Positions 42,012-51,101 of a stretch of 64,000 nucleotides of DNA are shown here, piece after piece; positions within the stretch are counted from its first letter, which is position 1; each line of letters opens with the position of its first letter. This DNA is from Pseudomonas sp. G34 (lineage in GTDB: Bacteria > Pseudomonadota > Gammaproteobacteria > Pseudomonadales > Pseudomonadaceae), in the NCBI RefSeq assembly GCF_031119625.1, contig NZ_JAVHZV010000009.1:372001-436000 (forward strand), in the 5' to 3' direction. Under the pieces are notes generated by a model that saw only the letters and a list, made by a program, of their open reading frames with translations, did not search any database and was not told the DNA's origin. The translations under genes and the position numbers were made by a program.

Positions 42012-42096
42012 CAGCGGCTCATTCGCGCAGCTCTGGCAGGCTTGTTTGCCTGCCGCGTCACCTGCGCATCCCGCCTGCCGCTCAAGGTTCTGATTT

Positions 42097-42888
42097 ATGC
42101 TCATCGACTCCCACTGCCACCTCGATCGTCTCGACCTGGCCGCCCATGGCGGCTCCCTGGACGCCGCGCTGGCGGCCGCCCGTGCCCGCGGTGTTGGCCA
42201 CTTCCTGTGCATCGGCGTGAGCGCCGACAACGCCGCTGCCGTGCGTGAGCTGGCAGGGCGCTACGCCGATGTCGACTGCTCCGTTGGCATTCACCCGCTG
42301 GATCTCGAGCCGGGCAGCGCGCCGGCGCTGGACTGGCTGCTCGCCGAGCTGGACCACCCCGCTGTGGTGGCGATTGGCGAGACCGGCCTGGATTATCACT
42401 ACGAGCCCGAAGCGGCCGCGCTGCAGCAGGAGGCGTTTCGCCTGCACCTGCAGGCCGCGCAGATCACCGGCAAGCCGGTCATCGTGCATACCCGGGAAGC
42501 CCGTGCCGATACCCTGAAACTGCTGCGCGAAGCGGCGCTGCCCCAAGGCGGCGTGCTGCACTGCTTCACCGAAGACTGGGAGATGGCCCGGGCGGCGCTG
42601 GATATCGGCTTCTACATCTCGCTGTCCGGCATCGTCACCTTCCGCAACGCCGAAGCGCTGCGCGAAGTTGCCCGCCAGGTGCCCGCCGACCGCCTGCTGG
42701 TGGAGACCGACTCACCGTACCTGGCGCCGGTGCCGCACCGTGGCAAGCCGAACCTGCCGGAGTACGTGCGTGACGTCGCCGAGTACCTGGCGACCCTGCG
42801 CGGGGTCAGCTTTGACACCCTGGCGCAGCAGACCGGCGACAACTTCCGGCGGTTGTTCCCGCTGGCGCGAGTGGCCAGCGGCGCCTGA
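42097..42888 (+). CDS. TatD family metal-dependent hydrolase (YcfH type)
   Basis: A 263-residue TIM-barrel metallohydrolase. Metal ligands are in LIDSHCHLDRLDL, GETGLDYHYEP, PVIVHTREA, LHCFTED and LVETDSPYLAPVPHRGKPN. Members are DNases or exonucleases; the exact substrate of this subgroup is uncertain. It ends the fabF-to-tatD cluster; a large non-coding region follows. Confidence 0.92.
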   Translation: MLIDSHCHLDRLDLAAHGGSLDAALAAARARGVGHFLCIGVSADNAAAVRELAGRYADVDCSVGIHPLDLEPGSAPALDWLLAELDHPAVVAIGETGLDYHYEPEAAALQQEAFRLHLQAAQITGKPVIVHTREARADTLKLLREAALPQGGVLHCFTEDWEMARAALDIGFYISLSGIVTFRNAEALREVARQVPADRLLVETDSPYLAPVPHRGKPNLPEYVRDVAEYLATLRGVSFDTLAQQTGDNFRRLFPLARVASGA

Positions 42889-43002
42889 GGCACCCAGGAA
42901 AACCGCGAGCGGTTCTGCCGTCGCTTGCGCCCCTGCAAAGGCTGGCTGCCAGCGAGTGGGCAAAAGGTTCTTCGCATTTTCTCGGGGAGGATAGGCTTGA
43001 CA

Positions 43003-43779
43003 CCGGACTGGCAATTAAGTCTTAGTTGTCGATAACTTGGCACTCTCCATTAGCGCGCCGCCTGGCCGGATGGGTTTCGCCCCTTACGGGCGAGTCACTT
43101 TCTCTTGCTTGCCCAAGAGAAAGTAACCAAAGAGAAGGGCACCCCACCATCCGGCCCCGGCTGCGCCGGGGTTCCCTCATTCCATCCCCACTCCAGGGGC
43201 ACGACCGGATGCGGCCCACTGACGAAGGGCCATCCCTGGCCCATCGCAGCTCTCGCGACATCCATGTCGCTCATGGCTGCCCGCCCGGCCCCTTACATGG
43301 CGATTCCACTCGGCCTCCTGAAGGGGACTTGGGCGTCGTCTGTTCGACCGCAGCTCAAGAGCAAAAGCAAAACAGACGCCGCCAAGCTTGAGCCCGAGGA
43401 CATCTCGCAAGCTCGTGCTCCGGTCCCATCAGGAGGCCGAAACGTAGCGAAGCGGAGTAACAGCCGAAGGCTGGCCCATAGGGCGAGCGCAGCGAGTAGT
43501 GAAGGTGTTGCGTAGGGGACGAGCCGCATGGATGCGGCAAAATACCGATGGCGGCCCCGCTTAAAAGGCCATGGACGGCCCTTATAAGCCGGCCCCCGGA
43601 GCGGCGCCGGAGTGAGGAAACTCAGCGAAGCGGAGTAACAGCCGAAAGGCTGGCCCGAAGGGTGAGCGAAGCGAATCAAGGTGTGGCGCCTGTAAGGGGC
43701 GCAACACAAAGGTTCAGTAAACGCGGTAATGGATAGTGCCAAGCCAGTAAGTGATACGCACACAAACTTGCCAGTCCGG
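43003..43779. repeat. Non-coding region bounded by inverted copies of a divergent repeat
   Basis: The left arm (43003-43097) and the reverse complement of the right arm (43682-43779) share three blocks in the same order: CCGGACTGGCAA (12 of 12), CTTGGCACTMTCCATTA (16 of 17) and GTTKCGCCCCTTACRGGCG. Inside the left arm, GGCCGGATGG (43064) pairs with CCATCCGGCC (43147), and ACTTTCTCTTG (43097) pairs with CAAGAGAAAGT (43114). Between the arms, AGCGAAGCGGAGTAACAGCC occurs twice as part of a longer direct repeat (about 43445 and 43624). All open frames here overlap on both strands and look non-coding. Similar sequences are, to my knowledge, widespread between genes in Pseudomonas. Confidence 0.65.
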
Positions 43780-43815
43780 GATCAGCCCTGGCTTGCCCAA
43801 ACTATGCGAAGAGGC

Positions 43816-43932
43816 AAAAAAAACCCGGCTTCGGGACGGAATCCGGGTCAAGACCATTAGGAGTCGAACGAAGTGCGCGGTCCTCGGCACTTCGGCCGCT
43901 GCGACACTTGGGGGAATATGCCGCACCGGTAC
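43816..43932 (-). ncRNA. rgsA: Probable RgsA (P16-type) small RNA
   Basis: On the minus strand a -10-like CAATACTC (43937-43944) is followed by about 115 nt. The first stem is CGAAGTGC pairing with GCACTTCG (43887-43894 and 43869-43876). The rho-independent terminator is ACCCGG pairing with CCGGGT (43843-43848 and 43823-43828), then eight T residues. Length and location agree with RgsA, a GacA/RpoS-dependent sRNA that in P. aeruginosa lies next to tatD (PA2958.1). An inverted repeat CCGTGG-N7-CCACGG (43950-43968) stands upstream of the promoter. Identity rests on position, size and structure, not on an alignment. Confidence 0.55.
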
Positions 43933-44011
43933 GATTGAGTATTGGTCATCCGTGGCCATCGTCCACGGCGTCTTTAAACGGATTTGGAATACTCCTGCCG
44001 ACTCTGAGTGC

Positions 44012-45145
44012 CTATTGGCTGAGGATCGCCCGCACGCGCTGCAGGGTGTGCTCGATTACCCGTGCTTCGGTATAGAAGTGCGGCGACAGGCGAATGCCAC
44101 CGCCACGCTGGGCGCAGATGATCTGTTCGGCCTTGAGGCGTTCGTGCAATTGGCGGTTGTCCCAGGCGTCTGCCGTGAAGGTGACGATGCCGGCGCGCCG
44201 GTCGGGCGCCTGGGCGCTGAGCAGTCGCACGCCGGGCATTTCCCGCAAACCATCGAGCAACCACTGCACCCGCTCGTGCAGCGCCCGTTCGACCTGAGGC
44301 ATGCCGACTTCCTCGAGCAGCGACAGGCTGGCCTCCAGGGCCATGGCGCCGAGCATGTTGGGGCTGCCGCATTCGAAGCGCCGCGCGCTGCGCGCCGGTT
44401 GCCAGTCGTCGCGGTCATAGTCGCCGGCATGTTCGAGCATGTGCCAGCCGTATTCGTGCAAAGCCAGCCGCTCGCGCAGATCCTGGCGGCAATAGAACAC
44501 GCCCAGGCCTTCCGGGCCGAGCATCCACTTGTGGCCGTCGGCCATGGCGAAGGCGCAGCGGCTGCGCTGCACATCCATGCCAAGGGCGCCCAGTTGCTGG
44601 ATGGCGTCGATGCACAACAGTACGTCGCGTTGTTCGCAGCCAATGCCCAGGCGCTCGAGGTCGAGGCGCAGGCCGCTGGCGTACTGCACGGCGCTGATGG
44701 CCATCAGCCGGGTGCGCGGTGTGCAGGCGGCGAGCAGGGCGCCTTCGGCATCGCCGCCCTGCAGATCGACCTGCACCACTTCCACGCCGCGTGGGCGCAA
44801 CGCTTCCCAGACGATGCGGTTGGAGGGAAATTCCTCGCTGCTGATGATCACCTGGTCGCCGGCCCGCCAATCCAGGCCGAAAGCGACAAACGACAGGGCC
44901 TCGGAGGTGTTCTTGACCAGCGCGATATCGGCCCGTGACGAAGCATTGAGCAGGCGCGCCAGGCGCTCGCGCAGGCTTTTCTCTGTTACCAGCCATTGCG
45001 AATAGTCGCGGGCGCCGGTAGCGATATTCTCCCGCGCGAAACGCTCTACGGCCCGCGCGCTGCGCGCTGGCCAGGGGGCGACCGCAGCATGGTTGAGGTA
45101 GTAGAGATCGGCCGGCTGGGGAAACTCGTCGATGATGGCATTCAT
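44012..45145 (-). CDS. Class V aminotransferase (cysteine desulfurase-like fold)
   Basis: A 377-residue PLP enzyme. Asp180 (LLCIDAIQQLG) and Lys206 (ADGHKWMLGPEGLGVFY) are the cofactor-binding aspartate and Schiff-base lysine. Other family marks are the N-terminal YYLNHAAVAPWP, EFPSNRIVWEALRPRGVEV and FECGSPNMLGAMAL. It lacks an obvious catalytic cysteine loop of the IscS type, so the reaction is not assigned. The ATG at 45145 fits the family N-terminus. It is divergent from the TetR gene with a 73-bp gap, which suggests joint regulation. Confidence 0.85.
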   Translation of the reverse strand: MNAIIDEFPQPADLYYLNHAAVAPWPARSARAVERFARENIATGARDYSQWLVTEKSLRERLARLLNASSRADIALVKNTSEALSFVAFGLDWRAGDQVIISSEEFPSNRIVWEALRPRGVEVVQVDLQGGDAEGALLAACTPRTRLMAISAVQYASGLRLDLERLGIGCEQRDVLLCIDAIQQLGALGMDVQRSRCAFAMADGHKWMLGPEGLGVFYCRQDLRERLALHEYGWHMLEHAGDYDRDDWQPARSARRFECGSPNMLGAMALEASLSLLEEVGMPQVERALHERVQWLLDGLREMPGVRLLSAQAPDRRAGIVTFTADAWDNRQLHERLKAEQIICAQRGGGIRLSPHFYTEARVIEHTLQRVRAILSQ

Positions 45146-45218
45146 GTCGCGTGATCCGTGCAATTTGGCGTTAGTTGGGCATAATAGCGGACTTGAATTC
45201 CGACCTTGTCATTTCCCT

Positions 45219-45857
45219 ATGCAGAAAGAACCCCGCAAGATCCGTGAGTTTCGCCGCCGCGAGCAGGAGATTCTCGATATCGCTCTGAAACTCTTCCTCG
45301 AGCAGGGTGAGGACAGCGTGACCGTGGAGATGATTGCCGACGCCGTGGGCATCGGCAAAGGCACCATCTACAAGCATTTCAAATCCAAGGCGGAAATCTA
45401 CCTGCGCCTGATGCTCGATTACGAGCGCGACCTGAACGAGCTGCTGCATTCGTCCGATATCGATCGTGACAAGGAAGCGCTGTCGCGGGCCTACTTCGAA
45501 TTCCGCATGCGCGATCCGCAACGCTACCGCCTGTTCGACCGCCTGGAAGAGAAGGTGGTCAAGGGCAACCAGGTGCCCGAGCTGGTCGAGCAGTTGCACA
45601 GCATTCGCGCCTCGAACTTCGAGCGGCTGACCCAGCTGATCAAGGGCCGTATCGCCGAGGGCAAGCTCGAAGACGTGCCGCCGTACTTCCACTACTGTGC
45701 TGCCTGGGCGCTGGTGCATGGCGCCGTGGCGCTCTACCACTCGCCGTTCTGGAGCAATGTGCTCGAGGATCAGGAAGGCTTCTTCCAGTTCCTGATGGAC
45801 ATCGGCGTGCGCATGGGCAACAAGCGCAAGCGCGACAGCGAAACGCCTCCCGCCTGA
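45219..45857 (+). CDS. TetR family transcriptional regulator
   Basis: A 212-residue repressor-type protein. The helix-turn-helix is ILDIALKLFLEQGEDSVTVEMIADAVGIGKGTIYKHFKSKAEIYLRLML (about residues 18-66), followed by an all-helical ligand domain. It matches the regulator found at this place in P. aeruginosa (PA2957 as I recall). It is divergent from the aminotransferase, which is a candidate target. The DUF4823 and DUF1285 genes follow. Confidence 0.88.
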   Translation: MQKEPRKIREFRRREQEILDIALKLFLEQGEDSVTVEMIADAVGIGKGTIYKHFKSKAEIYLRLMLDYERDLNELLHSSDIDRDKEALSRAYFEFRMRDPQRYRLFDRLEEKVVKGNQVPELVEQLHSIRASNFERLTQLIKGRIAEGKLEDVPPYFHYCAAWALVHGAVALYHSPFWSNVLEDQEGFFQFLMDIGVRMGNKRKRDSETPPA

Positions 45858-45959
45858 GTGCCTGCGCGGCCTGCCTGGGTCGCGCGGGTCTCCTGGCGCG
45901 AAACCTGCTTAAAGCAGTCATTCGCCGGTTTTCCGTCGCCGGTGTCGGGAGAAATTCAC

Positions 45960-46565
45960 ATGCGTAACCTGTTCGCCCTGGCTCTGCTGCTCAGCCTGGC
46001 TGGCTGCATGAACGTCAGCGACATGGCCGATGGCGCCACCTATCACCTGCGCGATGCCGGTGTGCTGGACTACAGCAAGGTTCGCCGCTCGGCTTCCTGG
46101 CGCCTGCAGCCCGACTCGTTCATCTATATCGCCCAGGGCCCGTTCACCCCGAATGGCAAGCATGCCTATCCACGGCCCAACGTGGTGGCCGAGGAAGCCT
46201 TTCGCGGTTTCGTCGAGTACTTCCCCATGGTGAGGAGGGCGAGGGCACCAGTCGGCCTCGACGAAGCGCTGGGTGAAGCGCGTGCCGCCGGCGCCCATTA
46301 TCTGCTCTACACCCGCTTCGCCTACGCCGATGACCGTATCGGCACCGTGGAGGAGTGGGAGGATCAGGAAGAGTTCGAACGGCTGGGCACCGACCGCAGC
46401 GTGCTGCAACTGATGCTGATCGAAACCAACACCCGTTTTCTGGTGGACACCGCGCGCATCCGCAGCCGCGGCGGCTTCCTGACGTTCTACGACGCGAGGC
46501 CCGAAGACCTGATCCGGGCGCCGCTCGAGGATTATGCGCGTACACTTCTGGGTTTCAGCCGATAA
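45960..46565 (+). CDS. DUF4823 lipoprotein
   Basis: A 201-residue precursor with signal peptide [16 protein letters not shown], lipobox cysteine at 16. The mature part has [61 protein letters not shown] and [17 protein letters not shown], which are strongly conserved in the DUF4823 family of pseudomonads. Probably outer-membrane anchored; function unknown. ATG at 45960, thirteen bases before the DUF1285 start region begins downstream at its end. Confidence 0.85.
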   Translation: MRNLFALALLLSLAGCMNVSDMADGATYHLRDAGVLDYSKVRRSASWRLQPDSFIYIAQGPFTPNGKHAYPRPNVVAEEAFRGFVEYFPMVRRARAPVGLDEALGEARAAGAHYLLYTRFAYADDRIGTVEEWEDQEEFERLGTDRSVLQLMLIETNTRFLVDTARIRSRGGFLTFYDARPEDLIRAPLEDYARTLLGFSR

Positions 46566-46578
46566 CTCGGGAGCGGCG

Positions 46579-47145
46579 ATGAGCGAGGGCGACAAGGCCG
46601 GTGATCTGCTGGCGCAGATCCCTCCGGCAGGCAGCAAGGGCATGCCACCGGTGCATCTGTGGAATCCGGATTTCTGCGGTGATATCGACATGCGTATCGC
46701 CCGTGACGGCTCATGGTTCTACATGGGCACGCCAATCGGCCGGCCGGCGATGGTGCGGTTGTTCTCGACCATCATTCGCCGCGACGGCGATGACTACTTT
46801 CTGGTCACCCCGGTGGAGAAGGTCGGCATCACCGTCGATGACGCGCCCTTCGTGGCGGTGTCCCTGCAGGTCAGCGGGCAGGGCGAAGAGCAGGTGCTGC
46901 GCTTCGTCAGCAACGTCGGCGACGAGGTCGAGGCCGGTGCCGAGCACCCATTGCGGGTCGAGCTGGATGCGCAGACCCAGGAGCCTTCACCCTACGTGCA
47001 TATCCGCGCCAATCTGGAAGCGCTGATCCACCGCAACGTGTTCTACCAGTTGGTCGAGCTGGCGCAACCCCGTGAAGTCGACGGCCGGCCCTGGTTGGGT
47101 GTGTGGAGCAGCGGGGTGTTCTTTCCCATCGGGCCGCTGGAATAG
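46579..47145 (+). CDS. DUF1285 family protein
   Basis: A 188-residue cytoplasmic protein: [62 protein letters not shown] is the family core, with a C-terminal barrel ending [14 protein letters not shown]. Function is unknown. It follows the DUF4823 gene by 13 bp, so they are probably one operon, and a terminator comes directly after it. Confidence 0.87.
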   Translation: MSEGDKAGDLLAQIPPAGSKGMPPVHLWNPDFCGDIDMRIARDGSWFYMGTPIGRPAMVRLFSTIIRRDGDDYFLVTPVEKVGITVDDAPFVAVSLQVSGQGEEQVLRFVSNVGDEVEAGAEHPLRVELDAQTQEPSPYVHIRANLEALIHRNVFYQLVELAQPREVDGRPWLGVWSSGVFFPIGPLE

Positions 47146-47153
47146 CGGCCAAG

Positions 47154-47182
47154 AAAAAGGCTCCCGAGGGAGCCTTTATTTC
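47154..47182 (+). terminator. Rho-independent terminator after the DUF1285 gene
   Basis: AAAGGCTCCC pairs with GGGAGCCTTT around a 3-base loop, then TATTT. It is nearly symmetric and could work in both directions. Confidence 0.88.
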
Positions 47183-47280
47183 GCGTTGTAGACGGGCATG
47201 CGAGCTAGAGCCCTGCAAGGCCTAAGGCGGCCCCGCAAAACAGGCGAGGAAGCGGAGTGTATGCATTACTCGCTTCGCTC

Positions 47281-47324
47281 GCCCCTTCGGGGCCGCACTA
47301 AAGTGCGTTAGCCGCAAAGCGGCT
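47281..47324. repeat. Three adjacent perfect hairpins between convergent genes
   Basis: GCCCC-TTC-GGGGC (47281-47293), CGCACT-AA-AGTGCG (47294-47307) and AGCCGC-AAA-GCGGCT (47310-47324) follow one another almost without spacing, 50 bp downstream of the ETF-QO stop on the minus strand. The flank CGAGGAAGCGGAGT resembles sequence inside the 43.0-43.8 kb repeat region. Confidence 0.7.
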
Positions 47325-47373
47325 TGCCGAGCCTGTTTTTAACGCCGCAGGGCCGACGCGCAGCTGGCCGTAG

Positions 47374-49038
47374 TCACATGTTGGGGTAGTTGGGACCGCC
47401 CGTACCTTCCGGCGCCACCCAGGTAATGTTCTGGGCCGGATCCTTGATGTCGCAGGTCTTGCAGTGCACGCAGTTCTGCGCGTTGATCTGGAAGCGCTTG
47501 CTGCCATCGTCGTTGGCCACCACCTCGTACACGCCGGCCGGGCAGTAACGCTGCGCTGGCTCGTCGTACAGCGGCAGGTTCTTGTCGATCGGAATGCTCG
47601 GGTCGGCGAGCTTGAGGTGGCAGGGCTGCTCCTCCTCATGGTTGGTGTTGGAGAGGAACACCGAGCTGAGCTTGTCGAAGCTGAGCTTGCCATCCGGTTT
47701 CGGGTAGTCGATCTTCTTGCAGTCGGCGGCCAGCTTGAGGCAGGCGTAGTCCGGCTTGTCGTCGTGCAGGGTGAAGGGCAGCTTGCCGGCGAACAGGTTC
47801 TGGTCGACCCAGTTGATGCCGCCGCCAATCACCGCGCCGTACTTGTGGATCGCCGCGCCAAAGTTGCGGCTGCGGAACAGCTCGTCGTACAGCCAGCTGG
47901 CCTTGAAACCGTCCACGTAGTTGCGCAGTTCGTCACCACCTTCGCGACCGGCGGCCAGGGCTTCGGCGATGGCTTCGGCCGCCAGCATGCCGGACTTCAT
48001 GGCGGTGTGGCTGCCCTTGATCTTGGCGAAGTTGAGGGTGCCCAGGTCACAGCCGATCAGTGCGCCGCCCGGGAAGACCATCTTCGGCAGCGAATTCAGG
48101 CCGCCCTTGGCGATGGCGCGGGCGCCGTAGGCGACGCGCTTGCCGCCGTCCAGGTACTGCTTGAGTACCGGGTGATGCTTGAGGCGCTGGAACTCATCGA
48201 ACGGCGACAGGTGCGGGTTGGCGTAGGACAGGTCGACGATCAGGCCGACCACCACCTGGTTGTTCTCCAGGTGATAGAGGAAGGAGCCACCGGTGTTTTC
48301 GGTGCCCATGATGTCCATCGGCCAACCGGCGGTATGCACCACCAGGCCCTGCTGGTGCTTGCTGGGGTCGATGTCCCAGATTTCCTTGATGCCGATGCCG
48401 TAGTGCTGGGCGTCGGCTTCGCTGTCCAGGTTGTACCTGCTGATCAGCTGCTTGCCGAGGTGCCCGCGGCAGCCTTCGGCGAACAGCGTGTACTTGCCGC
48501 GCAGCTCCATGCCGGGGGTGTAGTAGCCTTCCTTCGGATTGCCTTCGCGGTCGACGCCGAGGTCGCCGGTGACGATGCCGCGCACCACGCCGTTCTCGTC
48601 GATCAGGGCTTCCTGAGCGGCGAAGCCGGGGTAGATTTCCACGCCCAGGTTCTCGGCCTGCTGGGCCAGCCAGCGGCACAGGTTGCCCAGCGAGATGATA
48701 TAGTTGCCTTCGTTGTGCATGGTCTTGGGCACGAAGAAACCCGGCACCTTGACGGCGCTGTCGGCATCCTTGAGCACATAGATGTCATCACTCTTGACCG
48801 GGGTGTTGAGCGGGGCGCCCAAGGCTTTCCAGTCGGGAAACAGCTCGTCGAGGGCACGCGGTTCGAATACCGCGCCGGACAGGATGTGGGCACCCACCTC
48901 GGAGCCTTTCTCGACCACGCAGACGCTGATTTCCTGGCCAGCCTCGGCGGCCTTCTGCTTCAGGCGACAAGCGGCGGACAGGCCGGCAGGGCCAGCGCCG
49001 ACGATGACGACGTCGAACTCCATAAATTCGCGTTCCAC
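47374..49038 (-). CDS. Electron transfer flavoprotein-ubiquinone oxidoreductase
   Basis: A 554-residue membrane-associated FAD/[4Fe-4S] enzyme that passes electrons from ETF to ubiquinone. The N-terminal FAD fold is FDVVIVGAGPAGLSAACRLK. The C-terminal cluster region contains RYCPAGVYEV and NCVHCKTCDIKDP, giving the four cysteine ligands, and ends QNITWVAPEGTGGPNYPNM. The GTG at 49038 is chosen because AGGAG stands seven bases upstream and gives the expected start EREFMEFDVV. Divergent from etfBA, its electron donor. Confidence 0.96.
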   Translation of the reverse strand: MEREFMEFDVVIVGAGPAGLSAACRLKQKAAEAGQEISVCVVEKGSEVGAHILSGAVFEPRALDELFPDWKALGAPLNTPVKSDDIYVLKDADSAVKVPGFFVPKTMHNEGNYIISLGNLCRWLAQQAENLGVEIYPGFAAQEALIDENGVVRGIVTGDLGVDREGNPKEGYYTPGMELRGKYTLFAEGCRGHLGKQLISRYNLDSEADAQHYGIGIKEIWDIDPSKHQQGLVVHTAGWPMDIMGTENTGGSFLYHLENNQVVVGLIVDLSYANPHLSPFDEFQRLKHHPVLKQYLDGGKRVAYGARAIAKGGLNSLPKMVFPGGALIGCDLGTLNFAKIKGSHTAMKSGMLAAEAIAEALAAGREGGDELRNYVDGFKASWLYDELFRSRNFGAAIHKYGAVIGGGINWVDQNLFAGKLPFTLHDDKPDYACLKLAADCKKIDYPKPDGKLSFDKLSSVFLSNTNHEEEQPCHLKLADPSIPIDKNLPLYDEPAQRYCPAGVYEVVANDDGSKRFQINAQNCVHCKTCDIKDPAQNITWVAPEGTGGPNYPNM

Positions 49039-49358
49039 GGGCTATCTCCTCATCAAGGCTCTCTAATTTTCATGGCGGGCCGGCATCCTTCCCGAGGCGC
49101 GCCCGCGCAGTATATAGCGAGCCCGGATCAGGGCCAATACAAACGTTTGTTTGAATTTTCTGTAGGCCTGCTAGAATCCGGCTACAACACGAATGGCTCG
49201 CAGCCAGTCGTATTGACCGAGTTGGGTCGTAGGGTCAAGATACGGGCGGTTTTGCGCTCGCCGTCTGAGCTGAAGGTCGCTCGCGTCCTGCTTGTCTGCA
49301 TCACCCGCATGCTCGCTTCTGGCGACATTCCTATTCACCGGAGAGTAACGAGGAATCC
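49039..49358. other. Divergent promoter region of ETF-QO and etfBA
   Basis: 320 bp without a gene. It holds the PsrA-like operator and etfB promoter at 49140-49177; the remaining 180 bp up to etfB is a long leader in which I see no clear structure. Confidence 0.5.
49140..49177 (+). promoter_or_regulatory. PsrA-like operator overlapping the etfB promoter
   Basis: CAAAC-N4-GTTTG (49140-49153) fits the PsrA consensus (G/C)AAAC-N2-4-GTTT(G/C). It overlaps a -35 box TTTGAA (49150-49155), which is spaced 16 bp from -10 TAGAAT (49172-49177). PsrA is the long-chain fatty-acid-responsive repressor of beta-oxidation genes in P. aeruginosa, a fitting regulator for ETF. Confidence 0.55.
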
Positions 49359-50108
49359 ATGAAGGTTCTTGTAGCTGTCAAACGAGTGGTCGATTACAAC
49401 GTCAAGGTTCGCGTCAAACCGGACAACAGTGGCGTCGATCTTGCCAACGTCAAGATGTCGATGAACCCTTTCTGTGAAATCGCCGTGGAAGAAGCTGTTC
49501 GCCTGAAAGAGAAGGGCGTCGCCAGCGAGATCGTGGTGGTTTCCATCGGCCCGACCCAGGCGCAGGAGCAACTGCGTACCGCCCTGGCGCTGGGCGCCGA
49601 TCGCGCCATCCTGGTCGAGTCGGCCGACGAGCTGAACTCCCTGGCGGTCGCCAAGCTGCTCAAGGCCGTGGTCGACAAGGAGCAGCCGCAGCTAGTGATT
49701 CTTGGCAAGCAGGCCATCGACAGCGACAACAACCAGACCGGCCAGATGCTCGCTGCGCTGACCGGCTACGCCCAGGGCACCTTCGCCTCCAAGGTGGAAG
49801 TCAGCGGTGACAAGGCCAACGTGACCCGTGAGATCGACGGCGGTCTGCAGACCGTTGCCCTCAATCTGCCGGCCATCGTCACCACCGACCTGCGCCTCAA
49901 CGAGCCGCGCTACGCGTCGCTGCCCAACATCATGAAGGCCAAGAAGAAGCCGCTGGAAACCCTGACCCCTGACGCACTGGGCGTTTCCACCGCGTCCACC
50001 GTCAAGACCCTCAAGGTCGAAGCGCCCGCGGCACGCGGTGCCGGTATCAAGGTCAAGTCGGTTGCCGAACTGGTCGAGAAACTGAAAACCGAAGCGAAGG
50101 TGATCTAA
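49359..50108 (+). CDS. etfB: Electron transfer flavoprotein beta subunit
   Basis: 249 residues, small ETF subunit that binds AMP and docks with acyl-CoA dehydrogenases. The sequence is typical: [48 protein letters not shown] and the signature region ending [17 protein letters not shown]. Its stop overlaps the etfA start (TAATG). It is divergent from ETF-QO, so the complete electron route is encoded together. Confidence 0.97.
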   Translation: MKVLVAVKRVVDYNVKVRVKPDNSGVDLANVKMSMNPFCEIAVEEAVRLKEKGVASEIVVVSIGPTQAQEQLRTALALGADRAILVESADELNSLAVAKLLKAVVDKEQPQLVILGKQAIDSDNNQTGQMLAALTGYAQGTFASKVEVSGDKANVTREIDGGLQTVALNLPAIVTTDLRLNEPRYASLPNIMKAKKKPLETLTPDALGVSTASTVKTLKVEAPAARGAGIKVKSVAELVEKLKTEAKVI

Positions 50109-51037
50109 TGTCTATCCTGGTAATCGCTGAAAACACCAATTCCGCGCTGGCACCGGCCACCCTGAACACCGTTGCCGCTGCCCAGAAAATCGGTGGCGAC
50201 ATCCACGTGCTGGTCGCTGGCCAGGGCGTTGGCGCCGTTGCCGAAGCCGCTGCCAAGATCGCTGGCGTCGCCAAGGTACTGGTTGCCGACAACGCCGCAT
50301 TCGCTCACCAGCTGCCGGAAAACGTCGCGCCGCTGGTGGCTGAGCTGGGCAAGGCGTACAGCCACGTGCTGGCTGCCGCTACCAGCAACGGCAAGAACAT
50401 CCTGCCGCGCGTCGCTGCGAAGCTGGACGTCGACCAGATCTCCGAGATCGTCTCCGTGGAAAGCCCGGACACCTTCAAGCGCCCGATCTATGCCGGTAAC
50501 GCCATCGCCACCGTACAGTCCTCGGCTGCGGTGAAAGTGATCACCGTGCGTGCCACCGGCTTCGACCCGGTTGCTGGCGAAGGTGGCTCGGCTGCCATCG
50601 AAAACGTTTCGGCCGGCGGCGATGCCGGCAAGTCGGCGTTCGTCGGTGAAGAGCTGGCCAAGTCCGACCGTCCGGAGCTGACCGCTGCCAAGATCGTGGT
50701 TTCCGGTGGTCGCGGCATGCAGAACGGCGACAACTTCAAGCACCTGTACACCCTGGCCGACAAGCTCGGTGCAGCGGTTGGCGCCTCCCGTGCGGCAGTC
50801 GACGCCGGTTTCGTGCCCAACGACATGCAGGTCGGCCAGACCGGCAAGATCGTCGCCCCGCAGCTGTACATCGCCGTCGGTATCTCCGGCGCGATCCAGC
50901 ACCTGGCCGGCATGAAGGACTCCAAGGTGATCGTCGCGATCAACAAGGACGAAGAGGCGCCGATCTTCCAGGTTGCCGATTATGGCCTGGTGGCCGATCT
51001 GTTCGAAGCCGTACCTGAGCTGGAAAAGCTGGTCTGA
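50108..51037 (+). CDS. etfA: Electron transfer flavoprotein alpha subunit
   Basis: 309 residues, FAD-binding ETF subunit. The C-terminal FAD domain is clear: [90 protein letters not shown]. Translationally coupled to etfB and followed by a strong terminator. Confidence 0.97.
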   Translation: MSILVIAENTNSALAPATLNTVAAAQKIGGDIHVLVAGQGVGAVAEAAAKIAGVAKVLVADNAAFAHQLPENVAPLVAELGKAYSHVLAAATSNGKNILPRVAAKLDVDQISEIVSVESPDTFKRPIYAGNAIATVQSSAAVKVITVRATGFDPVAGEGGSAAIENVSAGGDAGKSAFVGEELAKSDRPELTAAKIVVSGGRGMQNGDNFKHLYTLADKLGAAVGASRAAVDAGFVPNDMQVGQTGKIVAPQLYIAVGISGAIQHLAGMKDSKVIVAINKDEEAPIFQVADYGLVADLFEAVPELEKLV

Positions 51038-51060
51038 TCCGCTTTTCCCCGCAATGAAGA

Positions 51061-51088
51061 AACCCGCTCATCGAGCGGGTTTTTTATT
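51061..51088. terminator. Bidirectional terminator between etfA and the lipase gene
   Basis: AACCCGCTC pairs with GAGCGGGTT around TATC-like loop CAT, followed by TTTTATT; A residues on the other side allow use by the convergent gene too. Confidence 0.9.
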
Positions 51089-51101
51089 GCCTGCCAGAGC
51101 G

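Noticed and set aside
43026-43763. Overlapping open frames of 60-156 codons on both strands after tatD
   Set aside because: They cover inverted and direct repeats and hairpins, overlap each other on opposite strands, and show no ribosome-binding sites or domains.
43714-43959. An 81-codon minus-strand frame
   Set aside because: It runs through a rho-independent terminator and the repeat arm; the region is better explained as a small RNA.
47464-49362. A 632-codon plus-strand frame opposite ETF-QO
   Set aside because: Composition (Val, His, Gln, Asp rich) is that of an antisense shadow; the minus strand carries FAD and iron-sulfur motifs.
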